Positions 35,582-45,390 are shown, counted from the first letter of the stretch. The stretch: 64,000 nucleotides of DNA from Streptomyces sp. NBC_01306 (GCF_026340465.1 NZ_JAPEPC010000003.1:186001-250000), one strand, 5' to 3'. Notes: generated by a model not told the origin, from the sequence alone. Translations and numbers: made by a program.

Positions 35582-35803
35582 ATGCCGGGAGTCGGCGTCA
35601 GGGCCATGTTCCTCTCCGCCTTCGCCTGCATGAACGCCAACCCCGCCTCCCGCGCCTACTACGACAAGCAACGCGCCCGCGGCAAGACCCACACCCAGGC
35701 CCTCCTCCGCCTCGCCCGCCAACGCATCAGCGTCCTGTTCGCCATGCTCCGCGACGGCACCTTCTACGAACCCCGAACCCCCACCATCGCCCTCGCCGCA
35801 TGA
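35582..35803 (+). pseudogene. IS110-family transposase C-terminal fragment with internal deletion
   Basis: LTSMPGVGVRA is the start of the Transposase_20 domain, but it is followed directly by MFLSAFACMNANPASRAYYD, KTHTQALLRLARQRISVLFA and DGTFYEPRTP to a stop. About 50 residues normally between these motifs are missing. The catalytic N-terminal half is absent. Confidence 0.7.
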
Positions 35804-36052
35804 ACGGGACCAACACCACCAAAACCGATAGCGCGGGATTGACGAACGACATAGAGGCACCCCCCGCCGGTGCAGTCGGGCTGGGGAGGGCGGCGAAGGC
35901 GGTCACGAGGTCGTGCGGACGCCGGCTCCGAAGGAGGCCGCCCACAGGCGTGGTGCGCCGAGCGCGGGCTCGGCCTATGCCTGTCAGGCGGGGGGGGGGC
36001 GAGCGCGACGAGGAAGTCGGTCACTGCCTCGATCCGCCGACGGGCGGCCGTG

Positions 36053-37120
36053 TCACCTGCCGCTCGGGGAAGCGGAGACCGGCTCGAAGGCGGTGGTCGG
36101 ACGGTAGCCGAGCCGGCCCCGGGTCAGAAGGAGGACGAGGAGGGCCGCGGCCACCGATACCAGGAGGAAGGCGTAGGTGGTGTCGTCGTCGGGGAGCCGG
36201 GGAAACATGGCCGTCCAGGCGACGGAGAAGAAGTTGTTCACACTCGTGTGCATGAGCATCACGAGCGGCATGCTCTCGCCGGATCGGTTGAACACCCAGG
36301 TCATTGCGAAGCTGAAGCAGAGCGTCGTGGTGAGGAACGCCCCCACCTTGGCGAGAGGTACGTGCGGGCCGCCGCCCCATTCGGTGAGGAACAGCGGCAG
36401 GTGCCAGGCGCCCCACAGAACGCCGACCAGGAGGGTGGCGGGCAGCGGGCCGAACCGTTCCTGGGCGCGCGGCATGGCGAACTCCCGCCAGCCGGGTTCC
36501 TCGGCGAGCCCGGTGGTGATCAACTGCAGGACCAGGCCCGGCAGGTACGCCGCCAGCACGGCGGCGGTCGGGGTGGTGGGGCCGCGGTCACCCAGGGCGG
36601 TCGCGGCGATGGTGAGTGCCGCGGGCACGGCGAGCAGCACGGCGACGTACCAGCGCCAGCTGAGCCGGAACCTGGTCATGCGCCTGCCCCAGGTCCGTAG
36701 ACCCCGGCGCCCCTCCGTGAGCCCGGTCAGCAGGAGCGCGGAGGCGATGGGTCCGAGATAGGCGCCGGGCAGCACGCCGGTCAGCTGGCTTCCGCTGCTG
36801 CCTCCTGGAAACGTGAAGTGCCATACGCCGAGGCCGTTCTCGGACAGCACGTACGGGGTCCAGGCCGCCCAGCTCAGCGAGAAGGCAAGCAGGAAGAACC
36901 AGAGCAGCGGACGGCGTCGGAGGCTGTCGCGCAGTCCGGAACCGTTGGGCGCTGGCCTGGGGCGGTGGCGGTCAGGCAGGCCGGTGTGGATCCGGTCAGC
37001 AGAAATGTGGCTGGGCTGCTGATCCTGGTCGGCATGGAGGGTTCCGGCCGACTGGGAAGTCCGGACTGCTGGGACGCCTGTTCGGCTGCCGGTGGAGGTG
37101 TGGGTTTCGTGTTGGCGCAC
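36053..37120 (-). CDS. CPBP-family intramembrane metalloprotease (CAAX protease-like)
   Basis: 355 residues with about 8 hydrophobic segments. The Abi/CPBP signature is complete: GLAEEPGWREFAMPRAQERF (EExxxR), then LLVGVLWGAWHLPLFL, and HTSVNNFF (HxxxN/B) near the C-terminus. These are glutamate/histidine membrane proteases, in bacteria linked to prenylated-peptide maturation, bacteriocin self-immunity or stress. The first about 65 residues are hydrophilic and may be an over-long start. Sits downstream of the two-component pair on the same strand. Confidence 0.85.
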   Translation of the reverse strand: MRQHETHTSTGSRTGVPAVRTSQSAGTLHADQDQQPSHISADRIHTGLPDRHRPRPAPNGSGLRDSLRRRPLLWFFLLAFSLSWAAWTPYVLSENGLGVWHFTFPGGSSGSQLTGVLPGAYLGPIASALLLTGLTEGRRGLRTWGRRMTRFRLSWRWYVAVLLAVPAALTIAATALGDRGPTTPTAAVLAAYLPGLVLQLITTGLAEEPGWREFAMPRAQERFGPLPATLLVGVLWGAWHLPLFLTEWGGGPHVPLAKVGAFLTTTLCFSFAMTWVFNRSGESMPLVMLMHTSVNNFFSVAWTAMFPRLPDDDTTYAFLLVSVAAALLVLLLTRGRLGYRPTTAFEPVSASPSGR

Positions 37121-37220
37121 TGGATTGTTCCTTCGGGCCGGCCGGTTGATGTGTTCAGCACACCATCGCCGCGCCGTCGGATCATTCCCGTGTGCGCCTC
37201 GAAACGGGGTACAGCAGGCT

Positions 37221-37895
37221 CTACCTCGCCCTCGCCGTGGCGCCCTCCAGATACCTGAGTACGGCGGTCACCCTCCGGTCCACGTGGTCGGTGGGCGACA
37301 GGTCCAGCTTGGCGAAGATGCTGCGGATGTGCTTGTGGACCGCGCCCTCCGTGACGACGAGTTGTTTCGCGATCGCGCTGTTTCCCAGCCCTTCGGCCAT
37401 GAGGGCGAGTACGTGCCGCTCGCGAGGGGTCAGCCGTTCCAGACGGGCGTCCCGGTGGGACCGGGTGAAGAGCTGGGCGACTATCTCGGGGTCGATCGCG
37501 GTGCCACCGGCGGCCACCCGGTGCAGTGCGTCGAGGAACTCCTCGACCCGGCCCACCCGTTCCTTGAGCAGATAGCCCACCCGGCCCACGCCGTCGCTGA
37601 GCAGCTCGGTGGCGAAACTCTTCTCCACGTAGGCGGACAGCACCAAGATCGCCAGGCCGGGTTGACGGCGCCTGGCCTCAACGGCCGCGCGGATGCCCTC
37701 GTCGGTGTGGGTGGGCGGCATTCGCACGTCGAAGATGGCGACATTGGGCTTGTGTTCGTCGATGGCGGCGAGTGCCCCCTCGGGGGTGCCGGCCGTTGCC
37801 ACCACCTCGATCGATTCGGCACGCAGGAGGAGGGCCAGGCCCTCGCGCAGCAGCGGGTCGTCCTCGGCGATCACGATCCGCGGGTCACTGTCCAC
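37221..37895 (-). CDS. NarL/FixJ-type response regulator
   Basis: 224 residues. REC domain at about 1-120: acidic pocket RIVIAEDDPLLREGLALLL, phospho-acceptor Asp in VAIFDVRMPP, conserved Lys in YLLKERV. LuxR-type HTH at about 155-220: LTPRERHVLALMAEGLGNSA, TEGAVHKHIRSIFAKLDL. GTG 37895 lies 11 bases inside the end of the histidine kinase gene, showing translational coupling. DNA-binding partner of that kinase. Confidence 0.9.
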   Translation of the reverse strand: MDSDPRIVIAEDDPLLREGLALLLRAESIEVVATAGTPEGALAAIDEHKPNVAIFDVRMPPTHTDEGIRAAVEARRRQPGLAILVLSAYVEKSFATELLSDGVGRVGYLLKERVGRVEEFLDALHRVAAGGTAIDPEIVAQLFTRSHRDARLERLTPRERHVLALMAEGLGNSAIAKQLVVTEGAVHKHIRSIFAKLDLSPTDHVDRRVTAVLRYLEGATARAR

Positions 37896-39162
37896 AGGGG
37901 AGTACCACCTCAAGGGTTGTCGGGCCACCGGCGGGGCTGGCCAGGCTGAGTGTTCCGTCGTGTGCCTCGACCCGGCGGCGGATGCCGGTGAGGCCGGAGC
38001 CGCCGCCCTCGTCGGCGCCGCCCCGGCCGTCGTCGGTGATGGTGAGGCGGAGGTTCGCGCCGTCGGCCCGCACGCTTACGGCGGCCTGTTGTGCACCGCT
38101 GTGCTTCGCGATGTTCGTCAGGGCCTCGGCTACCACGAAGTAGGCGGTCGCTTCGGCGGAGACGGCGCACCGTGTGGGGACATCGACGTCTGTACGGCAG
38201 GGCACCGCGCAGTCGGCGGCGAGTCCTGTCAGGGCCCCGGCAAGGCCCTGGACCTCCAGCACCGGGGGGAGAATGCTGCGGGAGACACCGCGCAGATCGG
38301 CCAGGGCCTGTTCGGCGGCGGAGTGCGCACGCTCCAGGATGTCGATGACCTCGTGCGTGTGGTCCGGCTCGCGGGCCAGCCGGCGGCGGGCCGCGCCGAG
38401 TAGCACGGTGACGGAGATCAGCCGGTTCTGGCTGCCGTCGTGGAGGGCGCGTTCGATACGGCGCAGCTCGGCGGCGTGCGCGTCCAGGGCCGCGGCCCGG
38501 CTCGCGGTCAGCTCAAGGACTCTGGCGGAGAGGTCGGTGTCGGAGTCGGCGGCGAGGAAGCGCTGGGCGGGCTTCGCCTGGAGCCGGGCCAGCGAGGGAG
38601 CGAGCCCCAGGATGAGAGCGATCCAACCCACCCCGAGCAGGGAGACCGCGATCGCGTCCAGCCATGTGTGCGCGGTGCCGATGCCGATGGAAGCGGCGGT
38701 GGTGTCCTTCGGGGCGAACCGCCAGTACAGCGGGAAGGCCGTGTCACGCACCGCGAGTACGGGGAGGACGATGCCCGTCACTGCCAACAGCAGTCCGGCC
38801 GAGGTGTGCTGGAGCAGCCAGCGCACCTCGCGCCGGGTGGTGGGATGGACGAGTCCTGCGCGTGGGCGCGTGGGTGGCGGGTCAGGAGCGATGATTTCGT
38901 GGCCCCGGCGGGCGAGCCGTTGGCGTTCGTGCCGGGCCAGGGCGTGCAGCGCACCCAACGCAGGGCCCACCAGCAGCAGACCTATGCCGGTGAGCGACAG
39001 AGCAGCCGTGAGCAGCAGCAGAATCAGGAGCGCGAGCGCGGAAAGCGCGGTGCCGAAGCCGCCCGCCAGCTCACTGATCGCGGCCCCGGCGGCTCTGAGC
39101 ACCGCGGTGGTGGTTTGCTCCGCTCCGCGTAGGCGTGGTGTCCGCCGCAACGTCCCCGTCAT
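37885..39162 (-). CDS. Sensor histidine kinase (NarX-like, HisKA_3)
   Basis: 425 residues. Two N-terminal membrane blocks (about 30-75 and 115-195). Dimerisation/phospho-acceptor segment ELRRIERALHDGSQNRLISV with the His in LHDG. HATPase domain includes VVAEALTNIAKHS (N-box), ITDDGRGGADEGGGSGLTGI (G1/G2). The loop between the membrane blocks is short, so it probably senses the membrane or an intramembrane signal. Coupled to the response regulator at 37221. A small membrane protein is divergent at 39373. Confidence 0.9.
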   Translation of the reverse strand: MTGTLRRTPRLRGAEQTTTAVLRAAGAAISELAGGFGTALSALALLILLLLTAALSLTGIGLLLVGPALGALHALARHERQRLARRGHEIIAPDPPPTRPRAGLVHPTTRREVRWLLQHTSAGLLLAVTGIVLPVLAVRDTAFPLYWRFAPKDTTAASIGIGTAHTWLDAIAVSLLGVGWIALILGLAPSLARLQAKPAQRFLAADSDTDLSARVLELTASRAAALDAHAAELRRIERALHDGSQNRLISVTVLLGAARRRLAREPDHTHEVIDILERAHSAAEQALADLRGVSRSILPPVLEVQGLAGALTGLAADCAVPCRTDVDVPTRCAVSAEATAYFVVAEALTNIAKHSGAQQAAVSVRADGANLRLTITDDGRGGADEGGGSGLTGIRRRVEAHDGTLSLASPAGGPTTLEVVLPCGQ

Positions 39163-39372
39163 CCTTCCCTCCTCGATCGCTTCCGCTTTCCTGTGCCAAA
39201 AGGGTTCCGGCGGCCCGGCGAGATCACCCGCGAAGAGTTACAGCCTGCTGTACCACCGGTCGAACAGCCAGCCGTACCCGCGGTCGAGCAGTCTGCGGGA
39301 TCGTTCGGAGCGGAGACCGGCCGATAGCGTCAAGCGTGCCTTCGACCACCAGATTCGCAGAGGACTTCCCCC

Positions 39373-39585
39373 ATGACGAACTTCGTCTCCCCGCCCCCGC
39401 AGCCGCGCCGCCGGACCGTCTTCCGGTCCGTTCTGTGGGCCATCGTAGGCGTCAGCACCGCCATCAACGTCGCGGCGTCCTTCGGCGGTTCACACACCGG
39501 CACTCATCTGGGCTGCGGCATCGTGACGGCGCTCGGCGCAGGCATCCTCGCCGCGCACGCCCTGCGCGCGAATTCGTCCGCCTGA
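39373..39585 (+). CDS. Small membrane protein
   Basis: 70 residues with two hydrophobic stretches: TVFRSVLWAIVGVSTAINVA and CGIVTALGAGILAAHALRA. Short Pro-rich N-terminus. Divergent from the two-component operon, about 210 bases from the kinase start, so it may be a target or accessory of that system. No family recognised. Confidence 0.65.
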   Translation: MTNFVSPPPQPRRRTVFRSVLWAIVGVSTAINVAASFGGSHTGTHLGCGIVTALGAGILAAHALRANSSA

Positions 39586-39667
39586 CGGACCGTAGACACC
39601 TCACAACCGGGCTACTGCCCGCAAGAGTGTCACGCCCTCCACAACATCGATCACAAGGAGCGCTCGG

Positions 39668-39808
<141 letters not shown>

Positions 39809-40057
39809 CCGTGCTGTCGACCCTGAGCCGGACGCCGGCCGACGCGGCCCGTCACTTCCCGTTTGCCCTTCATGGACGACTGCGAGCGGGTGCCCGCGCC
39901 GACCGCCTCGGCGCTGGGTTTGGCGGTTGAGCGATGCGCAGGAGAAGGTGCGACGGATGCCGCAGTTTTCCGCCACGGTGACCCGGACCGTGGACAGGCT
40001 CACCGGCGGTGGTCGCCGCGAGCCGGACCGAGGTGGGTGGCAGGCGCGCGAACGGTG

Positions 40058-41002
40058 TCAACGCGTGAAAGCGCGCCGGTAGGCGGTGGGGGTGGTGTTG
40101 AGGGTGCGTCGGAAGTGCAGACGCAGGTTGGCCGCTGTGCCGATGCCGCAGTCCCGTGCCACCTGGTCCACCGAGTTGCTCGTCGTCTCCAGTAGTTCGC
40201 GTGCCCTGCCGAGGCGGGCGCTCAGTAGCCACTGGAGGGGCGTGGTGCCCGTCTCCGCGGTGAACCGGCGTATGAAGGTGCGTGGTGAGACGCCCCCATG
40301 CCGGGCGAGCATGCGGAGCGTGAGCGGTTCGTCGAGGTGGTGCAGGGCCCAGCCCCGGGTCTCGGAGAGCGACTCCTCTCCGGCCACGGGGACCGAAGCT
40401 GGTATGTACTGGGCCTGCCCGCCGTCGCGGTGCGGTGCGGCCACCAGGCCGCGGGCGATCCGGTTGGCCACGATCGCCCCCAGGTCGCGACGTACGAGGT
40501 GCAGGCACAGATCGATGCCGCAGCACACTCCGGCCGATGTGAGGACGTCCCCCTCGTCGACGTAGAGCACGTCGCGGTCGACCGTGACGGCCGGGAAGTC
40601 CTGTTCGAGCTCGTCGATGTGCTGCCAGTGGGTCGTGGCGTGCAGCCCGTCCAGCACGCCCGCCGCGGCCAGCGCGAAGGCGCCCGTACAGATCGAAACC
40701 ACCCTGCGGCCCCGGTCCCGCATCTGGACCAGCGCGTCGAGCACCTCCTCCGACGGCCTTACCATCGGCTCGCTCCCCGGCTCGTACCCCGGCACGATCA
40801 CAGTGTCGGCGGCGCGTACTTGGTCCAGGCCACCCTCGGTCTCAAGAAAGAAGCCGGCGGTGGTCGCCACCTTGGAGCCGAGCCCGCACACGGTCACCTC
40901 GTAGGGGGTCTCCGGGCGGGTGTTGAAGATCTGTGCCGGGATGGCCAGGTCGAGTGGAGTGACGCCGTCCAAAGCCAGGACCGCGACTCGGTGTGTCGTC
41001 AT
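40058..41002 (-). CDS. GlxA-family transcriptional regulator (DJ-1/PfpI + AraC HTH)
   Basis: 314 residues. The N-terminal DJ-1/PfpI-like domain (about 1-180) includes RVAVLALDGVTPLDLAIPAQ and VSICTGAFALAAAGVLDGLH, the nucleophile-elbow Cys region. The C-terminal AraC-type domain (about 215-314) has two HTH motifs: LRMLARHGGVSPRTFIRRFT and QVARDCGIGTAANLRLHFRR. Divergent from the HD-domain and RidA genes, with a TGGCAA/TTGCCA dyad between, so probably controls them. Confidence 0.92.
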   Translation of the reverse strand: MTTHRVAVLALDGVTPLDLAIPAQIFNTRPETPYEVTVCGLGSKVATTAGFFLETEGGLDQVRAADTVIVPGYEPGSEPMVRPSEEVLDALVQMRDRGRRVVSICTGAFALAAAGVLDGLHATTHWQHIDELEQDFPAVTVDRDVLYVDEGDVLTSAGVCCGIDLCLHLVRRDLGAIVANRIARGLVAAPHRDGGQAQYIPASVPVAGEESLSETRGWALHHLDEPLTLRMLARHGGVSPRTFIRRFTAETGTTPLQWLLSARLGRARELLETTSNSVDQVARDCGIGTAANLRLHFRRTLNTTPTAYRRAFTR

Positions 41003-41036
41003 GGCAATATTCTTTCGATAAGAGGCAAGGTTGCCA
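41002..41036. promoter_or_regulatory. Dyad between GlxA and HD-domain genes
   Basis: TGGCAA (41002-41007) is inverted at TTGCCA (41031-41036), and the second copy is itself within the palindrome GGCAAGGTTGCC (41024-41035). Likely GlxA operator by position; it overlaps the regulator start codon. Confidence 0.4.
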
Positions 41037-41074
41037 CTCACCTGGCCAGGGGCGTGCGTGCCAGCCTGGTGGAC

Positions 41075-41773
41075 ATGACCGGATCGACCCGCAAGACTCG
41101 CAATCAGGCGGCCCCCGAGGCGGCCACCGACCTGATCGCGCTGCCCGACACACCGCTCACGGGTGCTGTCGTGCAGCTGATCAAGCCGGTGGAATCGCCC
41201 TCGGTGTTCAACCACAGCATTCGCACCTACCTGTTCGCCCGACTCGTGGCCGCGCGTCTCGAACTGGCCGCCGGCCGGGACTACGAAGACGACCTGCTGT
41301 TCGCGGCGTGCACGATGCACGACCTCGGGGTGGCTTCGGACGGCCCGCACACCCAGCGGTTCGAGGTCGAGGGCGCCGACCGGGCTGCCGAGTTCCTCGT
41401 CGAACGCGGACGGTCCGAGGCGGACGCGGACGAGGTCTGGCAGGCCATCGCCCTGCACACCTCCTCGGGCATCGCGGAGCGCCACGGCACGCTGTGCGTG
41501 CTCGTCCGCGAAGGCGTCGCGCTCGACTTCGGCGGCCCGATGGGCAACACCTACGCCGACGTCCTCAGCGACGAGCAGGCTGACGTCGTCCACGCCGCCT
41601 ATCCGCGGTTGGAGATGGTCCGCTCCCTCACCGACGCGATCGTCGCTCAAGCCGCCAAGAACCCGAAGAACGGCCCGCGTTACGCGATACCTGGTGAATT
41701 CCTGCGCGAACGCGAGGCATTCGGCCGGACCCGGATGGAGCACGCCTGCGGCTCCTCCCGATGGGGCAACTGA
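41075..41773 (+). CDS. HD-domain hydrolase (cyanamide-hydratase-like)
   Basis: 232 residues. HD motif: first His in SVFNHSIRTYLFARL, His-Asp in AACTMHDLGVASDG, later IALHTSSGIAERHG. This layout is shared with fungal cyanamide hydratases and related HD proteins that need one or two metal ions. Substrate unproven. ATG 41075 has GGTGGAC upstream. Divergent from the GlxA regulator and followed by a RidA gene. Confidence 0.85.
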   Translation: MTGSTRKTRNQAAPEAATDLIALPDTPLTGAVVQLIKPVESPSVFNHSIRTYLFARLVAARLELAAGRDYEDDLLFAACTMHDLGVASDGPHTQRFEVEGADRAAEFLVERGRSEADADEVWQAIALHTSSGIAERHGTLCVLVREGVALDFGGPMGNTYADVLSDEQADVVHAAYPRLEMVRSLTDAIVAQAAKNPKNGPRYAIPGEFLREREAFGRTRMEHACGSSRWGN

Positions 41774-41835
41774 CCGGCCCTGCCCACCGCCCGACCGACA
41801 CGAACGACAGAGAACAGAGAAAGGAACACACCGCG

Positions 41836-42261
41836 ATGACCAGCTACCCCGTAGAGGTCCCCGACAACTCGCCGGTCTTCGGAGGGACCACCAGCGCCTT
41901 CGCGCGCTTCGGCCACGCCGCCGCCATCCGTTCGCACGGTCACCTGTTCATCTCCGGCCAGATCGGCCGCCGCCCCGACGGCGTTCCCGGGGAGACCGTC
42001 GAGGAGCAGACCGAGATCGCCATCCGGCGCATCGAGGAGATCCTGCGACTGGAGAACCTCGACCTCAGCGCCCTGGTGGACGTGACCAGTTACCACGTCG
42101 ACATCCGCCAGAACATGCCCGGCTTCCTCGCGGCCAAGCAGCGCCTCGTCAAGGCGCCCTACCCCGCCTGGACGATCATCGGGGTCAGCGGCCTCGCCAG
42201 TCCGGAACTCCTCGTCGAGATCCAGGCGACCGCCGCCTACCCCGACGCCGCGGCCCGATAG
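41836..42261 (+). CDS. RidA family protein (Rid/YjgF)
   Basis: 141 residues: AAIRSHGHLFISGQIGRRPD, EEQTEIAIRRIEEILRLENL, VDVTSYHVDIRQNMPGF, PYPAWTIIGVSGLASPELLV. The usual deaminase Arg (R105 in RidA) is replaced in the TIIGVSGLA segment, so it may belong to an Rid subgroup without enamine deaminase activity. AAAGGA precedes the start. Cotranscribed with the HD gene. Confidence 0.87.
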   Translation: MTSYPVEVPDNSPVFGGTTSAFARFGHAAAIRSHGHLFISGQIGRRPDGVPGETVEEQTEIAIRRIEEILRLENLDLSALVDVTSYHVDIRQNMPGFLAAKQRLVKAPYPAWTIIGVSGLASPELLVEIQATAAYPDAAAR

Positions 42262-42296
42262 AGCGAGGCTCCGGGGCCAGTGCCGTGAGGTGTGTC

Positions 42297-42672
42297 ATGA
42301 AGACTACGACGCCACCGGGTGACGTCCCTTTGACCGTCCGACGTCCGGGCGGCCCCGCCGGCCTGGTGCTGCTGGCGTCGATCATCGTCTCCTTCCTCGC
42401 CGCAGGTCATCGCCATGGTGGTGTTCAGCACGGCCGGCGGCGTCGGCGCCCTGGGTGCGCTGGGCGCGGCGATGCTGGACATCGACCGCGAGCGCGGCAC
42501 CCGTGCCAACGCCGTCGCCCCGGGGCTGGGGTCCGGCGTCGGCGCACTGTGTGGCGTGCCCGAGGCCGCGACCACGGTACGACATCTGCAGCGGGCCGCA
42601 CAGGGCGGCGGCCGCGTGGGGTCGAGCGGGCCCTCGAACGCGGGACGCGTACCGGTCGCGGCCGGCAGTTGA
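42297..42672 (+). pseudogene. MFS transporter remnant with large internal deletion
   Basis: The start MKTTTPPGDVPLTVRRPGGP then AGLVLLASIIVSFLAA is an MFS N-terminus. After about 35 codons the sense jumps to another frame reading VIAMVVFSTAGGVGALGALG and RANAVAPGLGSGVGALC, which belongs to a later helix. Most of the 12-helix protein is gone. Confidence 0.6.
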
Positions 42673-42739
42673 TGGTGTCCCTGACGTGTGTAGCACCATC
42701 GCTGGTACACACAGCAACCACAGCCTGAAGGGGTAGGAA

Positions 42740-44203
42740 ATGACGGGAAGTTCGATACCCGAGGAAGAACTCGCATGGCTGGACGCGACGGCTCAAGCCG
42801 ACCTGGTCCGCCGCAAGATGGTGTCGCCGACGGAGCTCGTGGAGGCGGCGATCGGGCGGATCGAGCGGCTCGACCGCAGGCTCAACGCCGTGGTCACGCC
42901 GCTGTTCGAGAAGGCTCTCGCCGCGGCGGGTGCGCCCGGGCTGCCGGACGGCCCTTTCCGCGGAGTGCCCATGCTGCTCAAGGATTTCCTCTGTCTCACC
43001 GAGGGCGATCCCGCCTACGGTGGGATGCGCGCGCTGCGGGACCGGGACTGGCGAGCTCCTGAGGACTCCGCCCTCGCGGCCCGTTTCCGCGCGGCCGGAT
43101 TCGTGTTCTGCGGGAAGACGAACCTTCCCGAACTGGCCACCAGCACCACCACGGAACCGCTCGCGCACGGGGCGACCAGGAACCCCTGGGACCTCACCCG
43201 CTCCCCCGGGGGATCCAGCGGCGGATCCGCGGCCGCGGTGGCCGCGGGCATGGTCCCGGTGGCACACGGCAACGACATGGCGGGCTCGATCCGAATGCCG
43301 GCCAGCGCCTGCGGAGTCGTCGGCCTCAAGCCCTCGCGGGCGCGTACCACGCTGGGCCCCGCATACGGCGAATACTGGGGGCCGGTGACGCACGAACACG
43401 TGCTGACCAGGTCGGTCCGCGACACCGCGGCCGTGCTGGACGCGACGGCGGGGCCCTCGTCCGGCGACCCGTACACCGCCCCTCCCGCCTTGCGGCCCTA
43501 CCGCGAGGAGGTCGGCGCCGATCCCGGCGTCCTGCGGATCGGGTTCCGTACGACTCCGCCGGGCGCGACGATCCCGGCCCACAAGGACTGCGTGGCGGCG
43601 GTCGAGCACGCAGCCCGCCTGCTCGACTCGCTCGGCCACCGCGTTGAGCCGACGAGCGCCGCCTGCCTGGACGATCCGGCCCTCTTCGAGGCACTGGTGC
43701 CGATGTTCGCGGCGGTTCTGGCCTGGGAACTCGACCAGTGGTCGGAGCGTGTCGGTGAGCGCCTCGAACCGGCGGACCTCGAACCGATGAACGGGCTGCT
43801 GGCCGAGGTGGGCCGCTCGGTCACGGCCGCGCAGTGGCTCTCCGGCACCCAGGCGTGGCAGCGGTGGGCGCGTGGCGTGGCAGGGCTCTGGGACGAGGAG
43901 GTCGATGTTCTGCTCACGCCGACGCTGCCCGCGCCGCCCGCGTTGCTGGGCGAACTCGCGCCCACGGCGCAGAGCCCCGAGGAACTGGTGGCCGCCGTGA
44001 GCGGGGGCATCGCCTTCACGGTGCCGTTCAATGTCACCGGCCAGCCCGCCATCTCCCTCCCGCTGTACCGCAGCGACGACGGGCTGCCGATCGGTGTGCA
44101 ACTCGTCGCCGCCTACGGACGGGAGGACGTGCTGATCCAGCTGGCCTCACAACTCGAACAGGCCGCTCCCTGGTCGGGGGAGCGCCCCCCGCCCTTCGAC
44201 TGA
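42740..44203 (+). CDS. Amidase (amidase-signature family)
   Basis: 487 residues. Amidase-signature triad: Lys in GVPMLLKDFLCL, cis-Ser in RSPGGSSGGSAAAVAAGM, nucleophile Ser in GNDMAGSIRMPASACGVVG. The usual GSDxGGSIR is GNDMAGSIR here, a mild variation. C-terminal VPFNVTGQPAISLPL is typical. Hydrolyses an unknown amide. GTAGGAA precedes the ATG. Its first 235 bases and upstream leader are duplicated at 28536-28775. Confidence 0.9.
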   Translation: MTGSSIPEEELAWLDATAQADLVRRKMVSPTELVEAAIGRIERLDRRLNAVVTPLFEKALAAAGAPGLPDGPFRGVPMLLKDFLCLTEGDPAYGGMRALRDRDWRAPEDSALAARFRAAGFVFCGKTNLPELATSTTTEPLAHGATRNPWDLTRSPGGSSGGSAAAVAAGMVPVAHGNDMAGSIRMPASACGVVGLKPSRARTTLGPAYGEYWGPVTHEHVLTRSVRDTAAVLDATAGPSSGDPYTAPPALRPYREEVGADPGVLRIGFRTTPPGATIPAHKDCVAAVEHAARLLDSLGHRVEPTSAACLDDPALFEALVPMFAAVLAWELDQWSERVGERLEPADLEPMNGLLAEVGRSVTAAQWLSGTQAWQRWARGVAGLWDEEVDVLLTPTLPAPPALLGELAPTAQSPEELVAAVSGGIAFTVPFNVTGQPAISLPLYRSDDGLPIGVQLVAAYGREDVLIQLASQLEQAAPWSGERPPPFD

Positions 44204-44243
44204 ACGAATCGGTATCGCTACCAGTCGTTGGCGGCCTGCATCT

Positions 44244-44651
44244 CTACTCCGACGACGCCCGTCGGGCCTTCTTCTCGACAGCACCCATGACGAGGGCTGC
44301 TGCGACCAGAACCATCGGGAAGAACAGGAGGGAACTCGCAAGGCTGGCGGCCACCAGGGCCACCGGGATACGAGCCAAGCCCTCCGGTGGAAGGCCAAGT
44401 GCCAGCCAAGTCGAGAACACCGCAGCAAAGACCATCGTCAGTCCCGCAGTCATGACCAGCGGGAATCGACTGAGGCCGCCCTTCAGCGGGGCGGTCCCTC
44501 CAGAGGCTGGTCGCTCAGCGCCAAGCATTTCTTGCAGAACGGCCTTGGCCCCGACCACGATGAACACCGGGCCCCAGACGGGGGCAAGGAGGATCATCCT
44601 GCGGCGTGAAGCCGAACGCGCCGCCTCGGACTCCCGCTGTGTCGCGTCCAC
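44244..44651 (-). CDS. Small integral membrane protein
   Basis: 135 residues with three hydrophobic segments: RMILLAPVWGPVFIVVGAKA, LVMTAGLTMVFAAVFSTWLA, and ALVAASLASSLLFFPMVLVA. Basic start, short cytoplasmic tails. No family recognised. Converges with the amidase gene. Confidence 0.65.
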   Translation of the reverse strand: MDATQRESEAARSASRRRMILLAPVWGPVFIVVGAKAVLQEMLGAERPASGGTAPLKGGLSRFPLVMTAGLTMVFAAVFSTWLALGLPPEGLARIPVALVAASLASSLLFFPMVLVAAALVMGAVEKKARRASSE

Positions 44652-44795
44652 ATGCGTGAGTGTGCCACCAGCATGCTGGAGCCCGGAAGGGGCGTGGGTA
44701 CCGGAGGACGAAAAGCCCCTGATGGGACAGATCGTGGCCGCTACCGGTGGGCGGGGGAGCCGGTGCGGGTCCTGGACCTCACACTCTGACCACAG

Positions 44796-45390
44796 TCAGA
44801 GGTTGCTGTAGTAGTCGCGGCGGGTGGTAACCAGGCCCCGCCAGCGCTGGCGGGCAACTTGCTCGCCGTCGAGCCACCGTTCTGGTGATGGGGCGTTGAG
44901 GGGGCGGCCGGCCATGAAGTAGGCGATGTCGACGTAGTAGGCGTAGTCGCCGTTGCGGGGTGACGTCGCGCAGCCGGGAGATTCCGGTGGTGACTTCGGC
45001 GGTGTCGAGGACGGCGTGGTGGAAGCAGACCGCCAGTTCGAGGGTCATCTCGGCGGAGGTGATGCCAGCGGAGCCGATCTCGGCCTGGAGTGTGCTGGCC
45101 CGGCTCTCCAGGTCCCCGGTGCTGCCGGCGTCGGCGATTAGGGATGCGATCTGGGTGGTCAGGGCGGTGGCGCGCAGGTCGAGTCCGGTCAGCAGCTGCT
45201 GGGCGAGGTCGAGTTCGTCCGCGGCAAGGCCCGGGTCGGTGAAGGCGAGGACGAACGCGCGCTGGGCCTGGCTGGTGGCGCGTTCGCCAGCGACGCCGTG
45301 GTCTTCGGCTTCGTTGCGGGCTGCTTCGTACGCCGCGGCGGCGCGGTCCATGTCGCCCTGGGCCCAGTGCACGTCGCCGGTGACCGCCAC
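44796..45390 (-). pseudogene. TPR-type regulatory protein, 5-prime truncated and frameshifted
   Basis: First part: VTGDVHWAQGDMDRAAAAYE, QRAFVLAFTDPGLAADELDL, TTQIASLIADAG are tetratricopeptide-like helices. After SRLRDVTP near 44960 the frame changes to NGDYAYYVDIAYFMAGRPLN and ends LVTTRRDYYSNL. The start is missing; at 45390 it abuts the opposite-strand coiled-coil gene. Resembles the C-terminal part of Streptomyces regulator proteins with N-terminal HTH. Confidence 0.6.

Noticed and set aside
35804..36052. Short frames around a run of G near 35990
   Set aside because: No protein-like sequence on either strand; gap after the IS110 fragment.
40298..41074. N-terminal extension of the HD-domain frame
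   Set aside because: Runs antisense through the GlxA gene; homology begins at the ATG at 41075.
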